This document shows positions 60,501 through 64,000 of a stretch of DNA of 64,000 nucleotides, piece by piece. The position numbers and the translations under genes were made by a program. The stretch covers positions 1 through 64,000 of the forward strand of contig JAECUM010093679.1 of NCBI GenBank assembly GCA_016617855.1, read 5' to 3'. The notes beneath the pieces were generated by a model, which ran no database searches, was not told where the DNA came from, and was given only the letters and a program-made list of their open reading frames with translations. This stretch comes from Megalonaias nervosa. Taxonomy: Eukaryota; Mollusca; Bivalvia; Unionida; Unionidae. Numbering within the stretch: position 1 is the first letter of the stretch; the number at the start of each line of letters is the position of its first letter.

Positions 60501-62657
60501 CCATCAGAGTGGTCAGTAAGAGCACAGAGATCTCATTATGTTCTACAACTTCAATGCTGTTAACAGGGTTCTGAAAGTGACTTTGGAAGAAAGGTCCAAA
60601 GAAGACAATGGTGTTAAGATAATAGACTGATTTGCCATGAGTAAAGACAGGGGTGTTAAGATAATAGACTGATTTGCCATGAGTAAAGACAGGGGTGTTA
60701 AGATAATAGACTGATTTGCCATGAGTAAAGACAGGGGTGTTAAGATAATAGACTGATTTGCCATGTGTAAAGACAGGGGTGTTAAGATAAAAGACTGATT
60801 TGCCATGAGTAAAGACAGGGGTGTTAAGATAATAGACTGATTTGCCATGAGTAAAGACAGTGGTATTAAGATAATAGACTGATTTGCCACGAGTAAAGAC
60901 AGTGGTGTTAAGATAATAGACTGATTTGCCACGAGTAAAGACAGTGGTGTTAAGATAATAGACTGATTTGCCACGAGTAAAGACAGTGGTGTTAAGATAA
61001 AAGACTGATTTGCCATGAGTAAAGACAGGGGTGTTAAGATAATAGACTGATTTGCCATCGTAAAGACAGTGGTGTTAAGGTTAAGATAATAGACTGATTT
61101 GCCATCGTAAAGACAGTGGTGTTAAGATAATAGACTGATTTGCCATGAGTAAAGACAGGGGTGTTAAGATAAAAGACTGATTTGCCATGATGAGAGAACA
61201 TGATGACCAAGCATGAGTTGTAGTAGTAGTGATTAATAAAGGGAAACCACTTTTATCTGACTTCTACCTATGCAAACAAAATATGTTTTAGTACTTTTCT
61301 TGCTAAAACAAGACAAAAGACCAGGTTGCCATTTCTTATTTGCTTGGGAGAGCAAGGCAGTGTATGTTTTTCTAATGTATCATGATCCAATAATGTTTTT
61401 GAGAAAGAAACATAAGTACACCAAGTTTCAGTCTCCACTGGTACTTCCAAGGACTTTGAAGTTAATGAGCTAAAATGAAAAATGTTTACACTGCATTAAT
61501 ATCTGACCTTGGTCTTGTCTAATACTCAAAATATGAGAAAGATTTATGTTGAAAATGTGAAACAAGTTTATATTAAAAATGTGAAACAGGTTTATGCTGA
61601 AAATATGAAGCAGGTTTATGTTGAAAATGTGAAAGGTTTTTTATGCTGAAAACATGATACAGGTTTATGAAATGCTTCAACACTGACATTATAAAAATTC
61701 TTGTATGATATGTCATAATCTGTAAATTCCACATTACAAATGTTAAAATCCATATTTACACATTTTCCCTGACTCCATAGACCTCCAGACTACCATCTTC
61801 CTTGACCATCCAAATGACTTTGTCGGCATTGACCTCTCCGAAGCAGAATGGTCCATCATAGGGAAGATACAGCTCACCATTTTTAATTGCCTTGACTGAT
61901 ACAGGACCCATGCAAAACACTCCTGTAAAATACAAATACTGTATCCATGCAAAACACTCCTGTAATTTTATCCACTATAACAATTATCAATCTTGTATCA
62001 AGAAAATTCCTATCAATATCTTGTAACACAAAATATTTTGCTTTTTAATATTATATTAATATAATTTTCTGTAGGTTTATGCCAATCTTATACTCTTCAC
62101 CTGTATACTTTATGCACACAGGAACCCAATTTCATCTCATATTAAAATGTTATTTTGCTCCTTAAGTCATTTGTATTGATAACCATTTTATATATCTACT
62201 GTTAAGTTCAAATAAAGTATTACTCCATACATGAGTGACTTCTATATCTATCTTTAAGTTCAAATAATGTATTACTTCATACATGACTGACTTCTATCTA
62301 CTTTTAAGTTCAAATAATGTATTACTTCATACACGAACTTGAAATGACTAACTTTAAGCTCAAACAATGTATTACTCTGTACATGACTGACTTGAAATGA
62401 CTAACTTTAAGCTCAAACAATGTATTACTTTGTACATGACTGACTTGAAATGACTAACTTTAAGCTCAAATAATGTATTACTTTGTATGTAACTGACTTG
62501 AAATGACCAACGTTCAAAATAGTGTCTAAATTTTATTAACAATTTTGCTTTACCTTCACTGGTCTCTTGGGGAGTTGCATCAATAGCTTGCCAGCCTCCA
62601 TAGCCATCTGGCAGATCTGGTCTAGCCATCCACACATCATTCCACACATGGAAATTC
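25335..62657 (-). CDS. transglutaminase, 3' eight exons (5' part outside the window)
   Basis: Transglutaminases form isopeptide bonds between protein Gln and Lys side chains and depend on calcium. Eight minus-strand exons with GT-AG borders join without a phase conflict into 369 residues. In order they show the catalytic His (NFHVWNDVW) and Asp ([13 protein letters not shown]), the calcium-site segment [10 protein letters not shown], the KCKEGSVEER motif, a short linker, then two beta barrels ([31 protein letters not shown]) and a C-terminus ending GHFIIDIN. By family alignment these His and Asp match His335 and Asp358 of human TGM2. The catalytic Cys (GQCW motif) and N-terminal domain must lie beyond 64000. 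There are no broken exons, so the gene is probably active. Introns total about 36 kb and are packed with minisatellites, SINEs and LINE relics. The vertebrate orthologue cannot be decided, so no symbol is given. Confidence 0.95.
25615..26375. repeat. 34-bp minisatellite, about 22 copies, in the last intron
   Basis: Units share CTGCAATTGCACTTCAAACA and GTGTATACCCAAAT. It starts 138 bp from the acceptor of the terminal exon. The Cys/Asn-rich frames over it are artefacts. Confidence 0.95.
26376..26999. other. intron sequence, nothing recognised
   Basis: AT-rich single-copy DNA. Confidence 0.4.
27000..27428. repeat. 30-bp minisatellite, 14 very uniform copies
   Basis: Unit TTACCTGTATATCCTTATTA plus AAGCTACCTT. 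Almost invariant length and few substitutions indicate recent growth. The 147-codon frame is the ten-residue repeat [10 protein letters not shown] and is not a gene. Confidence 0.97.
27429..28189. other. intron sequence, short AAT-rich repeats only
   Basis: Three diverged copies with AAGCCATCAATTTACTATGG and (AATAAT)n lie at 27530-27660. Nothing else is recognised. Confidence 0.5.
28190..28490. repeat. tandem repeat, unit about 60 bp, five copies
   Basis: Units share AATGACATTACATTTTAGAA and GTAATCAATTTCTCTTTGAT, with small deletions in the last copies. Confidence 0.85.
28732..29606 (+). mobile_element. solo LTR, Gypsy family (copy B)
   Basis: About 875 bp, from TGTTATGTATATG to CACGTAACA. 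The flanking pentamers are both GGTAT (28727-28731 and 29607-29611). It is homologous, in opposite orientation, to 29821-30720 only 214 bp away. No internal element sequence is attached, so it is an independent solo insertion. Confidence 0.92.
29821..30720 (-). mobile_element. 3' LTR of the Gypsy element
   Basis: About 900 bp, with minus-strand termini TGTTACGTATATG and CACATAACA. It directly follows a polypurine tract, so it is the 3' LTR of the element whose pol lies at 30857-32690. The matching 5' LTR was not found because the element is truncated. The shared CTTCCATATTTGTATG and GGGAAATAAATTATTT blocks define the family. Confidence 0.9.
30721..30731 (-). other. polypurine tract of the Gypsy element
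   Basis: Minus strand ATGGGGGGAAG lies immediately before the LTR start, the usual plus-strand priming site of LTR retroelements. Confidence 0.85.
30857..31390 (-). pseudogene. Gypsy RNase H domain
   Basis: The frame starts in the connection region ([11 protein letters not shown], then ACPVLTAP-like [10 protein letters not shown]) and contains the RNase H landmarks [36 protein letters not shown] and the terminal ALSRV. It ends about 130 bp before the 3' LTR, leaving no room for an integrase downstream. An in-frame TGA at 31391-31393 separates it from the reverse transcriptase, in the same frame, so the break is a nonsense change rather than a shift. Confidence 0.92.
31391..32360 (-). pseudogene. 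Gypsy reverse transcriptase with upstream linker, nonsense-broken
   Basis: Visible motifs are [45 protein letters not shown], the catalytic AYIDDVIIY and FLGRIVGHG. Upstream lies a linker ending in PYRMNPL and [10 protein letters not shown]. In-frame stops are at 31544-31546, 32000-32002 and 32213-32215. All lie in the same frame as the RNase H segment, so point decay predominates. It copies element RNA into cDNA in intact relatives and is inactive here. Confidence 0.93.
32361..32690 (-). pseudogene. Gypsy integrase remnant placed upstream of reverse transcriptase
   Basis: The minus frame at 32416-32646, and the codons just before it, read [17 protein letters not shown] and FGTSQ, which resemble the second catalytic block of the integrase core. 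After an internal deletion come [15 protein letters not shown] and [15 protein letters not shown], the GPY/F-type C-terminal integrase module, with SPY at the GPY position. The core block lacks its usual Asp. A frameshift near 32400 joins it to the reverse transcriptase linker. The order integrase then reverse transcriptase then RNase H is that of Gmr1-type elements. The 5' end is lost at the tandem array near 32691. Confidence 0.75.
32691..35095. repeat. 2.4-kb satellite-like array, unit about 48-50 bp, about 48 copies
   Basis: Units share AAATCCCATGACACTATCAT and GGTCTTATTTATTTGTCA. Rare variants recur at fixed spacing: the variant with AGGTACATAAATCGAATGAC is at about 32908, 33508 and 34107, a higher-order period of 600 bp or about 12 units. 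It abuts the truncated Gypsy element. Confidence 0.96.
35096..35504. other. intron sequence, nothing recognised
   Basis: Single-copy AT-rich DNA. Confidence 0.4.
35505..36475. repeat. minisatellite, unit about 54 bp, about 18 copies
   Basis: Units share TACACTAATTTATCCCTGAA, TAGGCCACAGTAACACTCTA and AAATGTCCAA. Variants ending in CCAGTTATACCATATAATG recur every few units. Confidence 0.93.
36476..36885. other. intron sequence, nothing recognised
   Basis: It has a GCCTTGTCCAGGGACACAC string near 36645, the near complement of a motif near 4235. It may be a short relic of a dispersed element. Confidence 0.4.
36886..37250. repeat. 37-bp minisatellite with degenerate left side
   Basis: The core units TATGGCCAAATGTCCTCAGT plus TTTATATACTAATTTT at 37040-37200 are near identical. 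Older diverged units lie to the left, a gradient consistent with growth at one end. Confidence 0.9.
37445..37775. repeat. 36-bp minisatellite, nine copies
   Basis: Unit GGAAGACAGACATATCCCCA plus TCCATATTACAAATT. Copies are most alike in the centre. All frames read repeats such as [11 protein letters not shown]. Confidence 0.95.
37968..38268. repeat. 29-30 bp minisatellite, about ten copies
   Basis: Unit TGTGGCCCTGTTGTTTTTCA plus TTATTCAAA. It ends 160 bp before the exon at 38429. Confidence 0.95.
38429..38565 (-). CDS. transglutaminase exon: start of second beta barrel
   Basis: Acceptor TTGTTTTCAG, donor GTTAGT. It enters in phase 0 and leaves in phase 2. It reads [20 protein letters not shown], then [20 protein letters not shown], matching the second C-terminal barrel of transglutaminases (the conserved NPLPV motif). 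Confidence 0.94.
38566..39424. other. intron sequence, nothing recognised
   Basis: Short frames on both strands have no motif I recognise. Confidence 0.4.
39425..39790. repeat. 36-bp minisatellite, about nine copies
   Basis: Unit CTGTACCATCTGGTACAAAC plus TTGGTTGACTGGCT. The ACCATCTGGTAC segment is near-palindromic. The right-hand units (39660-39790) are diverged and longer. Confidence 0.93.
39945..41785. repeat. 1.8-kb minisatellite, unit 52-58 bp, about 34 copies
   Basis: Units share GTGTGACAATACATCAATGT, AGTACACAATA and CATATTGTATTGGGA. A block of about 180 bp is repeated at 40100-40280 and 40280-40460, showing multi-unit duplication. Confidence 0.95.
41958..42082. repeat. compound hairpin: perfect 31-bp inverted repeat with nested second stem
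   Basis: Arms 41958-41988 and 42052-42082 are perfect reverse complements. Inside them, 41998-42014 and 42025-42041 form a second stem (GTATACTGCAC and GTGCAGTATA) with two mismatches. The whole could fold into one long cruciform. Confidence 0.9.
42086..43151. mobile_element. candidate DNA transposon with 17-bp inverted ends
   Basis: TTATTATATGCTCATTT at 42086-42102 is exactly repeated in inverse at 43135-43151. The interior of about 1 kb is not tandem repeat and has a near-terminal stem GTTCAGTAT...ATACTGAAC at 43080-43104. No transposase is recognisable: the 73-codon frame at 42341-42562 has no motif. No clear target-site duplication. The hairpin on its left may be part of the same unit. 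Confidence 0.45.
43247..44617. repeat. 42-bp minisatellite of about 31 copies, bounded by 22-bp direct repeats
   Basis: Units share CCAACTGTATGATACATATC plus ATGGAATGTACTGTATTGTC. Identical 22-bp sequences containing ATAATATGTATTGCATCAC lie at 43247-43268 and 44596-44617, at the two edges. In every frame the array reads as Cys/Met/Tyr repeats. None is a gene. Confidence 0.95.
44815..45500. repeat. 29-bp minisatellite derived from the LINE catalytic box
   Basis: About 23 units of TTGGAGTAGGATCATCCATG plus AATGAATGA, with insertions. On the minus strand each full unit has TTCATGGATGATCC, the codons for FMDD, and the unit next to the intact LINE flank reads VFMDDP in frame with it. Confidence 0.85.
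45690..45895. repeat. 51-bp minisatellite, four copies, in frame with LINE palm sequence
   Basis: The unit carries ACCAAATGAACCCATGCAGA and GGATGTAGAGGAACTTCATC. On the minus strand it encodes a 17-residue block [15 protein letters not shown] that runs in frame into VKIQ...YYEGFKI of the LINE. Confidence 0.85.
46111..46502. other. intron sequence, nothing recognised
   Basis: Single-copy DNA between the LINE fragment and the donor of the next exon. Confidence 0.4.
46503..46663 (-). CDS. transglutaminase exon: end of first beta barrel
   Basis: Acceptor ATGTTTTCAG, donor GTATTT. It enters in phase 1 (completing a Ser codon) and leaves in phase 0. It reads [20 protein letters not shown], then [20 protein letters not shown] and RKPHLIIK, corresponding to the strands and loop that close barrel 1 and lead into barrel 2. 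Confidence 0.94.
46890..47300. repeat. two short arrays in an 831-bp intron
   Basis: 46890-47095 has five to six 36-bp units with AACCAATCACATTATAATTG and GTTCTCATAA. Each unit contains AACCAAT and ATTGGTT and so can pair with itself. 47100-47300 has degenerate units of about 18-24 bp based on AGTATTTCAGTGTGATAA. Confidence 0.9.
47496..47694 (-). CDS. transglutaminase exon: first beta barrel
   Basis: Acceptor AATTTTATAG, donor GTAAGT. It enters in phase 0 and leaves in phase 1. It reads [40 protein letters not shown] and [13 protein letters not shown], the immunoglobulin-like first C-terminal barrel with its conserved V.N.S. motif. Confidence 0.95.
47695..48520. repeat. intron sequence with a degenerate 36-bp repeat
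   Basis: 47695-48185 shows nothing. 48190-48515 contains about eight diverged copies with TTAGCTGACACC and TGCAAAGAACATCTGTC, an old array. Confidence 0.65.
48521..48865 (-). mobile_element. full-length tRNA-derived SINE, second family
   Basis: On the minus strand: head CCGCTCTGGTGGCCCAAGTG, a B-box-like GGGTTAGAACCCC, body GGGACATGATGCTACATG and a long (CA)n tail, seen as (GT)n at about 48522-48577. Confidence 0.9.
49125..49390. repeat. tandem repeat, unit about 38 bp, seven copies
   Basis: Units share AAATACGACAAGCATAGAAG and TGGAAACATTAATAGT. The flanks from 48866 to 49124 show nothing. Confidence 0.9.
49575..50080. repeat. 39-bp minisatellite, about 13 copies
   Basis: Unit GGCATAAAGGACACAGACCA plus GCTAGGCTGTTTAGTAATT. 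Because 39 is a multiple of three, long frames run through it on both strands. They are artefacts. Confidence 0.97.
50257..50348 (-). CDS. transglutaminase exon: linker between core and barrels
   Basis: Acceptor TTCCATGCAG, donor GTGAGA. It enters in phase 1 and leaves in phase 0. It reads [20 protein letters not shown] then [11 protein letters not shown]. The Glu-Glu pair after GSV corresponds to the calcium-site region of the family. The acceptor is the first unit of the 45-bp minisatellite on its right: the last 45 bases of the intron are one repeat unit, and the first exon bases TTCTGTG are repeated in each unit. Confidence 0.94.
50349..51890. repeat. 45-bp minisatellite of about 34 copies carrying tandem splice acceptors
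   Basis: Plus-strand unit GAAGCTGCATGGAAGRCAAG plus GTCAAAATGTTACAATTACTGYACA in 45-48 bp. On the minus strand each unit ends TGTAACATTTTGACC...CTTCCATGCAG followed by CTTCTGT, a copy of the 3' splice site of the adjoining exon. A block of 459 bp is duplicated (50848 onward and 51307 onward). The long frames in it are artefacts. Confidence 0.96.
51891..52317. other. intron sequence, nothing recognised
   Basis: AT-rich single-copy DNA with a short duplicated GCCAGGGGAAATAAG near 52235-52270. Confidence 0.4.
52318..52900. repeat. minisatellite, unit 32-57 bp, about 15 copies
   Basis: Units share GACAAGTAACCCTGACAAAG GTATGAA. The left half has an added CAGTTACATCT and the right half lacks it, giving two length classes. 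Confidence 0.93.
52901..53454. other. intron sequence, nothing recognised
   Basis: Single-copy DNA. Confidence 0.4.
53455..53890. repeat. 26-bp minisatellite, about 17 copies, abutting a LINE
   Basis: Unit CACTGCCATATCACTAATTG plus AATCAA. Its right edge merges with the LINE endonuclease sequence just after the QIDYILVK motif. Confidence 0.95.
53891..55530 (-). mobile_element. RTE-like LINE 5' half (endonuclease), split by an LTR
   Basis: Minus-strand reading gives [20 protein letters not shown] (about 55150-55240), then after the [73 protein letters not shown] and [20 protein letters not shown]. This is the APE endonuclease domain of an RTE-type LINE in its normal order. Stops and shifts break it. 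It ends at the 26-bp array, with no reverse transcriptase. The part from 55300 to 55530 is assigned only tentatively. Confidence 0.85.
54293..54974 (-). mobile_element. solo LTR (copy C) nested in the LINE
   Basis: About 682 bp of the Gypsy LTR family, internally deleted compared with the 900-bp copies. The right terminus is CATAACA. The left terminus TCTTACG appears mutated from TGTTACG. The direct repeat TAAG flanks it (54289-54292 and 54975-54978). LINE coding sequence continues on both sides. Confidence 0.85.
55531..56239. other. intron sequence with one arm of an inverted duplication
   Basis: 55640-55760 has two diverged copies of a unit of about 75 bp with AACAGATCCAGTGG and GTGGCATT. 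56051-56163 is the reverse complement of 59750-59866. Confidence 0.6.
56240..57215. repeat. 51-bp minisatellite, about 19 copies
   Basis: Unit ACTATCCCTAGCCTATCTCT plus AACACAAGACCATGTCCTTTCATTGATCCAT. Two end variants, GATCCAT and GAGCTGT, are interspersed. The 320-codon frame is a 17-residue repeat and not a gene. Confidence 0.97.
57216..57728. other. intron sequence, nothing recognised
   Basis: Single-copy DNA between two arrays. Two diverged copies with CTAACACAAGAC-like sequence near 57300 look like decayed units of the 51-bp array. Confidence 0.4.
57729..57960. repeat. 50-bp tandem repeat, four copies, second part of an inverted duplication
   Basis: Units share GGCAAGAGTTTTATCTATAA and ATAAGGTCACAGTTCA. 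The first unit is the reverse complement of 59676-59747. Confidence 0.9.
57961..58621. other. intron sequence, nothing recognised
   Basis: Short frames without motif. A two-copy segment with GATGTGG..TCATTTCTAACTTACCT is near 58360-58430. Confidence 0.4.
58622..58734 (-). CDS. transglutaminase exon: end of catalytic core
   Basis: Acceptor CTGATTTTCAG, donor GTGAGC. It enters in phase 2 and leaves in phase 1. It reads [20 protein letters not shown], then [18 protein letters not shown], matching the family VGK..STK....REDIT..YKYPEG. The insertion of about ten residues between STK and EDIT is longer than in vertebrate enzymes, as in many invertebrate ones. The Glu of CKEG is a calcium-site position. 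Confidence 0.95.
58975..59650. repeat. 54-bp minisatellite, 13 copies with a 216-bp higher-order unit
   Basis: Unit GAACACTGAGTATGAACTTG plus GCCATGAGGAAATCACCCTA plus ATGATAGTGAGCAT. Matching variants recur after 216 bp, or four units (59066 and 59282). 58735-58974 shows nothing. Confidence 0.95.
59676..59866. repeat. inverted copy of 56051-56163 joined to 57729-57797
   Basis: Its reverse complement reads through the 56.1-kb arm and straight into the 57.7-kb arm with no intervening 51-bp array. Identity looks about 85-90%. Confidence 0.85.
59867..60207. other. intron sequence, nothing recognised
   Basis: AT-rich single-copy DNA. Confidence 0.4.
60208..60513 (-). mobile_element. tRNA-derived SINE, second family, no CA tail
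   Basis: Body GGGACATGATGCTACATG and a diverged tRNA-like head (ACCACTCTGATGGCCTAAGA) on the minus strand. The tail ends in T-rich plus-strand sequence without the (GT)n seen in the other copies. Confidence 0.85.
60605..61190. repeat. 42-bp minisatellite, about 14 very uniform copies
   Basis: Unit GTGTTAAGATAATAGACTGA plus TTTGCCATGAGTAAAGACAGGG. The minus frame reads a 14-residue repeat [14 protein letters not shown], an artefact of a unit divisible by three. 61191-61544 to its right is single-copy. Confidence 0.97.
61545..61670. repeat. 27-bp tandem repeat, five copies
   Basis: Units share GTTTATGCTGAAAATATGAA and ACAG. Confidence 0.85.
61760..61922 (-). CDS. transglutaminase exon: core after the catalytic Asp
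   Basis: Acceptor GTATTTTACAG, donor GTAAAT. It enters in phase 1 and leaves in phase 2. It reads [40 protein letters not shown] and [13 protein letters not shown]. The Asn and Asp of EVNAD are calcium-site positions in the family. The acceptor and first exon bases are duplicated 37 bp upstream in the intron (61945-61965). Confidence 0.95.
61908..61965. repeat. two-copy duplication of an exon acceptor, period 37 bp
   Basis: CCATGCAAAACACTCCTGTA (+A) occurs at 61908-61928 and 61945-61965. On the minus strand each copy reads TTACAG then GAGTGTTTTGCATGG, that is, acceptor plus exon start. Confidence 0.95.
62215..62510. repeat. 53-bp tandem repeat, five to six copies
   Basis: Units share GACTTGAAATGACTAACTTT, AAGCTCAAA and AATGTATTACT. 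It ends about 45 bp from the donor of the exon at 62554, in a 631-bp intron. Confidence 0.92.
62554..62657 (-). CDS. transglutaminase exon: catalytic His and Asp
   Basis: Acceptor TACATTTATGTATGTCAG-like (ATGTATGTCAG), donor GTAAAG. It enters in phase 2 and leaves in phase 1. It reads [20 protein letters not shown] then [15 protein letters not shown]. The His of NFHVW and the Asp of AIDATPQE are the second and third members of the Cys-His-Asp triad. The preceding exon with the Cys is not within the window. Confidence 0.96.
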
Positions 62658-63354
62658 CTGACATACATAAATTCTACTATCTTACAAATGTATCTAACTC
62701 TACAGATTTTTCACCTAGTATATGAATACAAAAATCTTTCTGATTGGTTAAAAATTCATATTTAAGGCAGTAAAACGTATAACAAACTAAGTTAAACACA
62801 GATGCCAACATGATTCCTCATGACAAAGAAATAATGACATTAAAATTGTAAAGAATTTTGTACACAATAAAAATAATGTGTCAAGATGAAATTCAGCATA
62901 TGTATAGGCATTGCATATGCATGGGATGGGATCATAAAGTACAGACAAGTATGTGGATGAATAAGTACATTTGAAATATGTGCATGGTGTAGTATTAAAA
63001 AGTACAGAAAATGACAACAAAAACAATAATTAACTCTATTTAAGTACATGAAATATTCATACTTTTCATTTTAATTTAATCATGTTTTCAAGATTATCAA
63101 ACAGTTACATTTATAGAAATAAAGATATCCTTAGAAACTTGATGTGTTGTTGATTTCTTTGAATCCATATATGTCTGTATTTGATTGGACAAAATTTCAT
63201 GGCTGATCATTAAAATCTTAGAAATGTGGCATTCCTAAATACCTCAGTCTGTGTTTATTCCTGATCTAGTTCTTAGGTACTAACTCAGAAATAATCATTT
63301 TGTCCTTCCAACAAGTATACAAGAAAGAGTCACATGTGTACTCAAACTGGACAA
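62658..63354. other. intron sequence, nothing recognised
   Basis: I searched for the upstream Cys exon on the minus strand and saw no matching frame. Confidence 0.5.
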
Positions 63355-63760
63355 GATCTGGCTAGGATTTCAATAATGAAAATGATGTGGTGACATCTGG
63401 CTGGGATTTCAGTAATGGAAAATGATACTACTGTGTGAGATCTGGCTGGGATTTCAATAATGGAAAATTACACTACTGTATGAGATCTGGCTAGGAATTC
63501 AATAATGGAAAAATGATGCTATTGTGTAAGATCTGGCTGGGATTTCAATAATGGAAAATGTAAACTCTATATTACAAATGTTAAAATCCATATTTACACA
63601 ATTACCCTGACTCAATAATGGAAAATGACATTACTGTATGAGATATCACTGGGACTTCAATCATGCAAAATGATACTACTGTGTGAGATCTGGCTGGGAT
63701 TTCAATAATGGAAAATGGAGTATGAAATCTCACTGTACTTCAATCATAGAAAATGATACT
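63355..63760. repeat. tandem repeat, unit about 50 bp, eight copies, holding an exon-intron border copy
   Basis: Units share GAGATCTGGCTGGGATTTCA plus ATAATGGAAAATGA. One unit is interrupted at 63560-63613 by a copy of 61721-61775, the 3' end and donor of the exon at 61760. Confidence 0.9.
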
Positions 63761-64000
63761 GCTGTAATACTTTCACTGAGGTTTTTAATCGTAATTTTAT
63801 GAACATGCATCCTTTGTATAGGTATCCTTTGTGGCAGATTTCAGTGTCCATAAATACACAGCAATACCTGCTTCATCTGAAACCTGCATGTAAAAGAAAC
63901 CTGCTTAAGGTATACAAAGAACTGATGATACAATGTTTTCAGACAAGTCAATATTTCTGCCAGCAGGGGACATGGAGGCTGAAAACAGTATGTAAACAAG
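63761..64000. other. intron sequence to the window edge
   Basis: Two short copies with AAACCTGC are near 63880-63910. No exon is visible. Confidence 0.4.

Noticed and set aside
63761..64000. Upstream transglutaminase exon with the catalytic Cys
   Set aside because: No minus-strand frame with a GQCW-like motif or suitable splice borders was found up to the window edge.

Overview
The window is eukaryotic nuclear DNA: AT-rich, intron-containing, with microsatellites, SINEs, LINEs and LTR elements and no operon-like layout. A SINE at 6010-6266 with a tail of the kind found in mollusc and other lophotrochozoan SINEs, together with RTE-type and CR1/L2-type LINE relics, points to a mollusc, probably a bivalve. 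I cannot name the species. Almost all long open frames here are translations of tandem repeats, not genes.

The one clear host gene is the 3' part of a transglutaminase on the minus strand. Eight exons (62554-62657, 61760-61922, 58622-58734, 50257-50348, 47496-47694, 46503-46663, 38429-38565, 25335-25476) join in phase to give 369 residues ending in a stop codon. They cover the catalytic His and Asp, the calcium-site residues, the interdomain linker and both C-terminal beta barrels. The catalytic Cys and everything N-terminal lie beyond 64000. A second, unassigned exon-like segment is at 475-547 on the plus strand.

Region 1-21 kb is mostly relics of mobile DNA: a solo LTR with a perfect 5-bp duplication (581-1484), a SINE, a 5'-inverted RTE-like LINE (8215-10810) carrying a Mutator-like MITE, two other LINE 3' ends (16.6-18.4 kb) and copies of a second SINE family. 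Region 28.7-32.7 kb has a solo LTR and, beside it in opposite orientation, a 5'-truncated Ty3/Gypsy element. Its integrase remnant lies upstream of its reverse transcriptase, the Gmr1-type order.

About a third of the window (roughly 22 kb by hand count) is minisatellite: some forty separate arrays, each with its own unit of 18-62 bp. They fill every intron of the transglutaminase gene. Several were born from recognisable sequence. One array of about 34 units repeats the 3' splice acceptor of the exon at 50257-50348. Another repeats the FMDD catalytic box of a LINE reverse transcriptase. Others sit in LINE endonuclease and palm coding sequence. A second transglutaminase acceptor (exon 61760-61922) is duplicated exactly once, as a possible early stage. 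The locus looks like a record of minisatellite birth and growth from local seeds.
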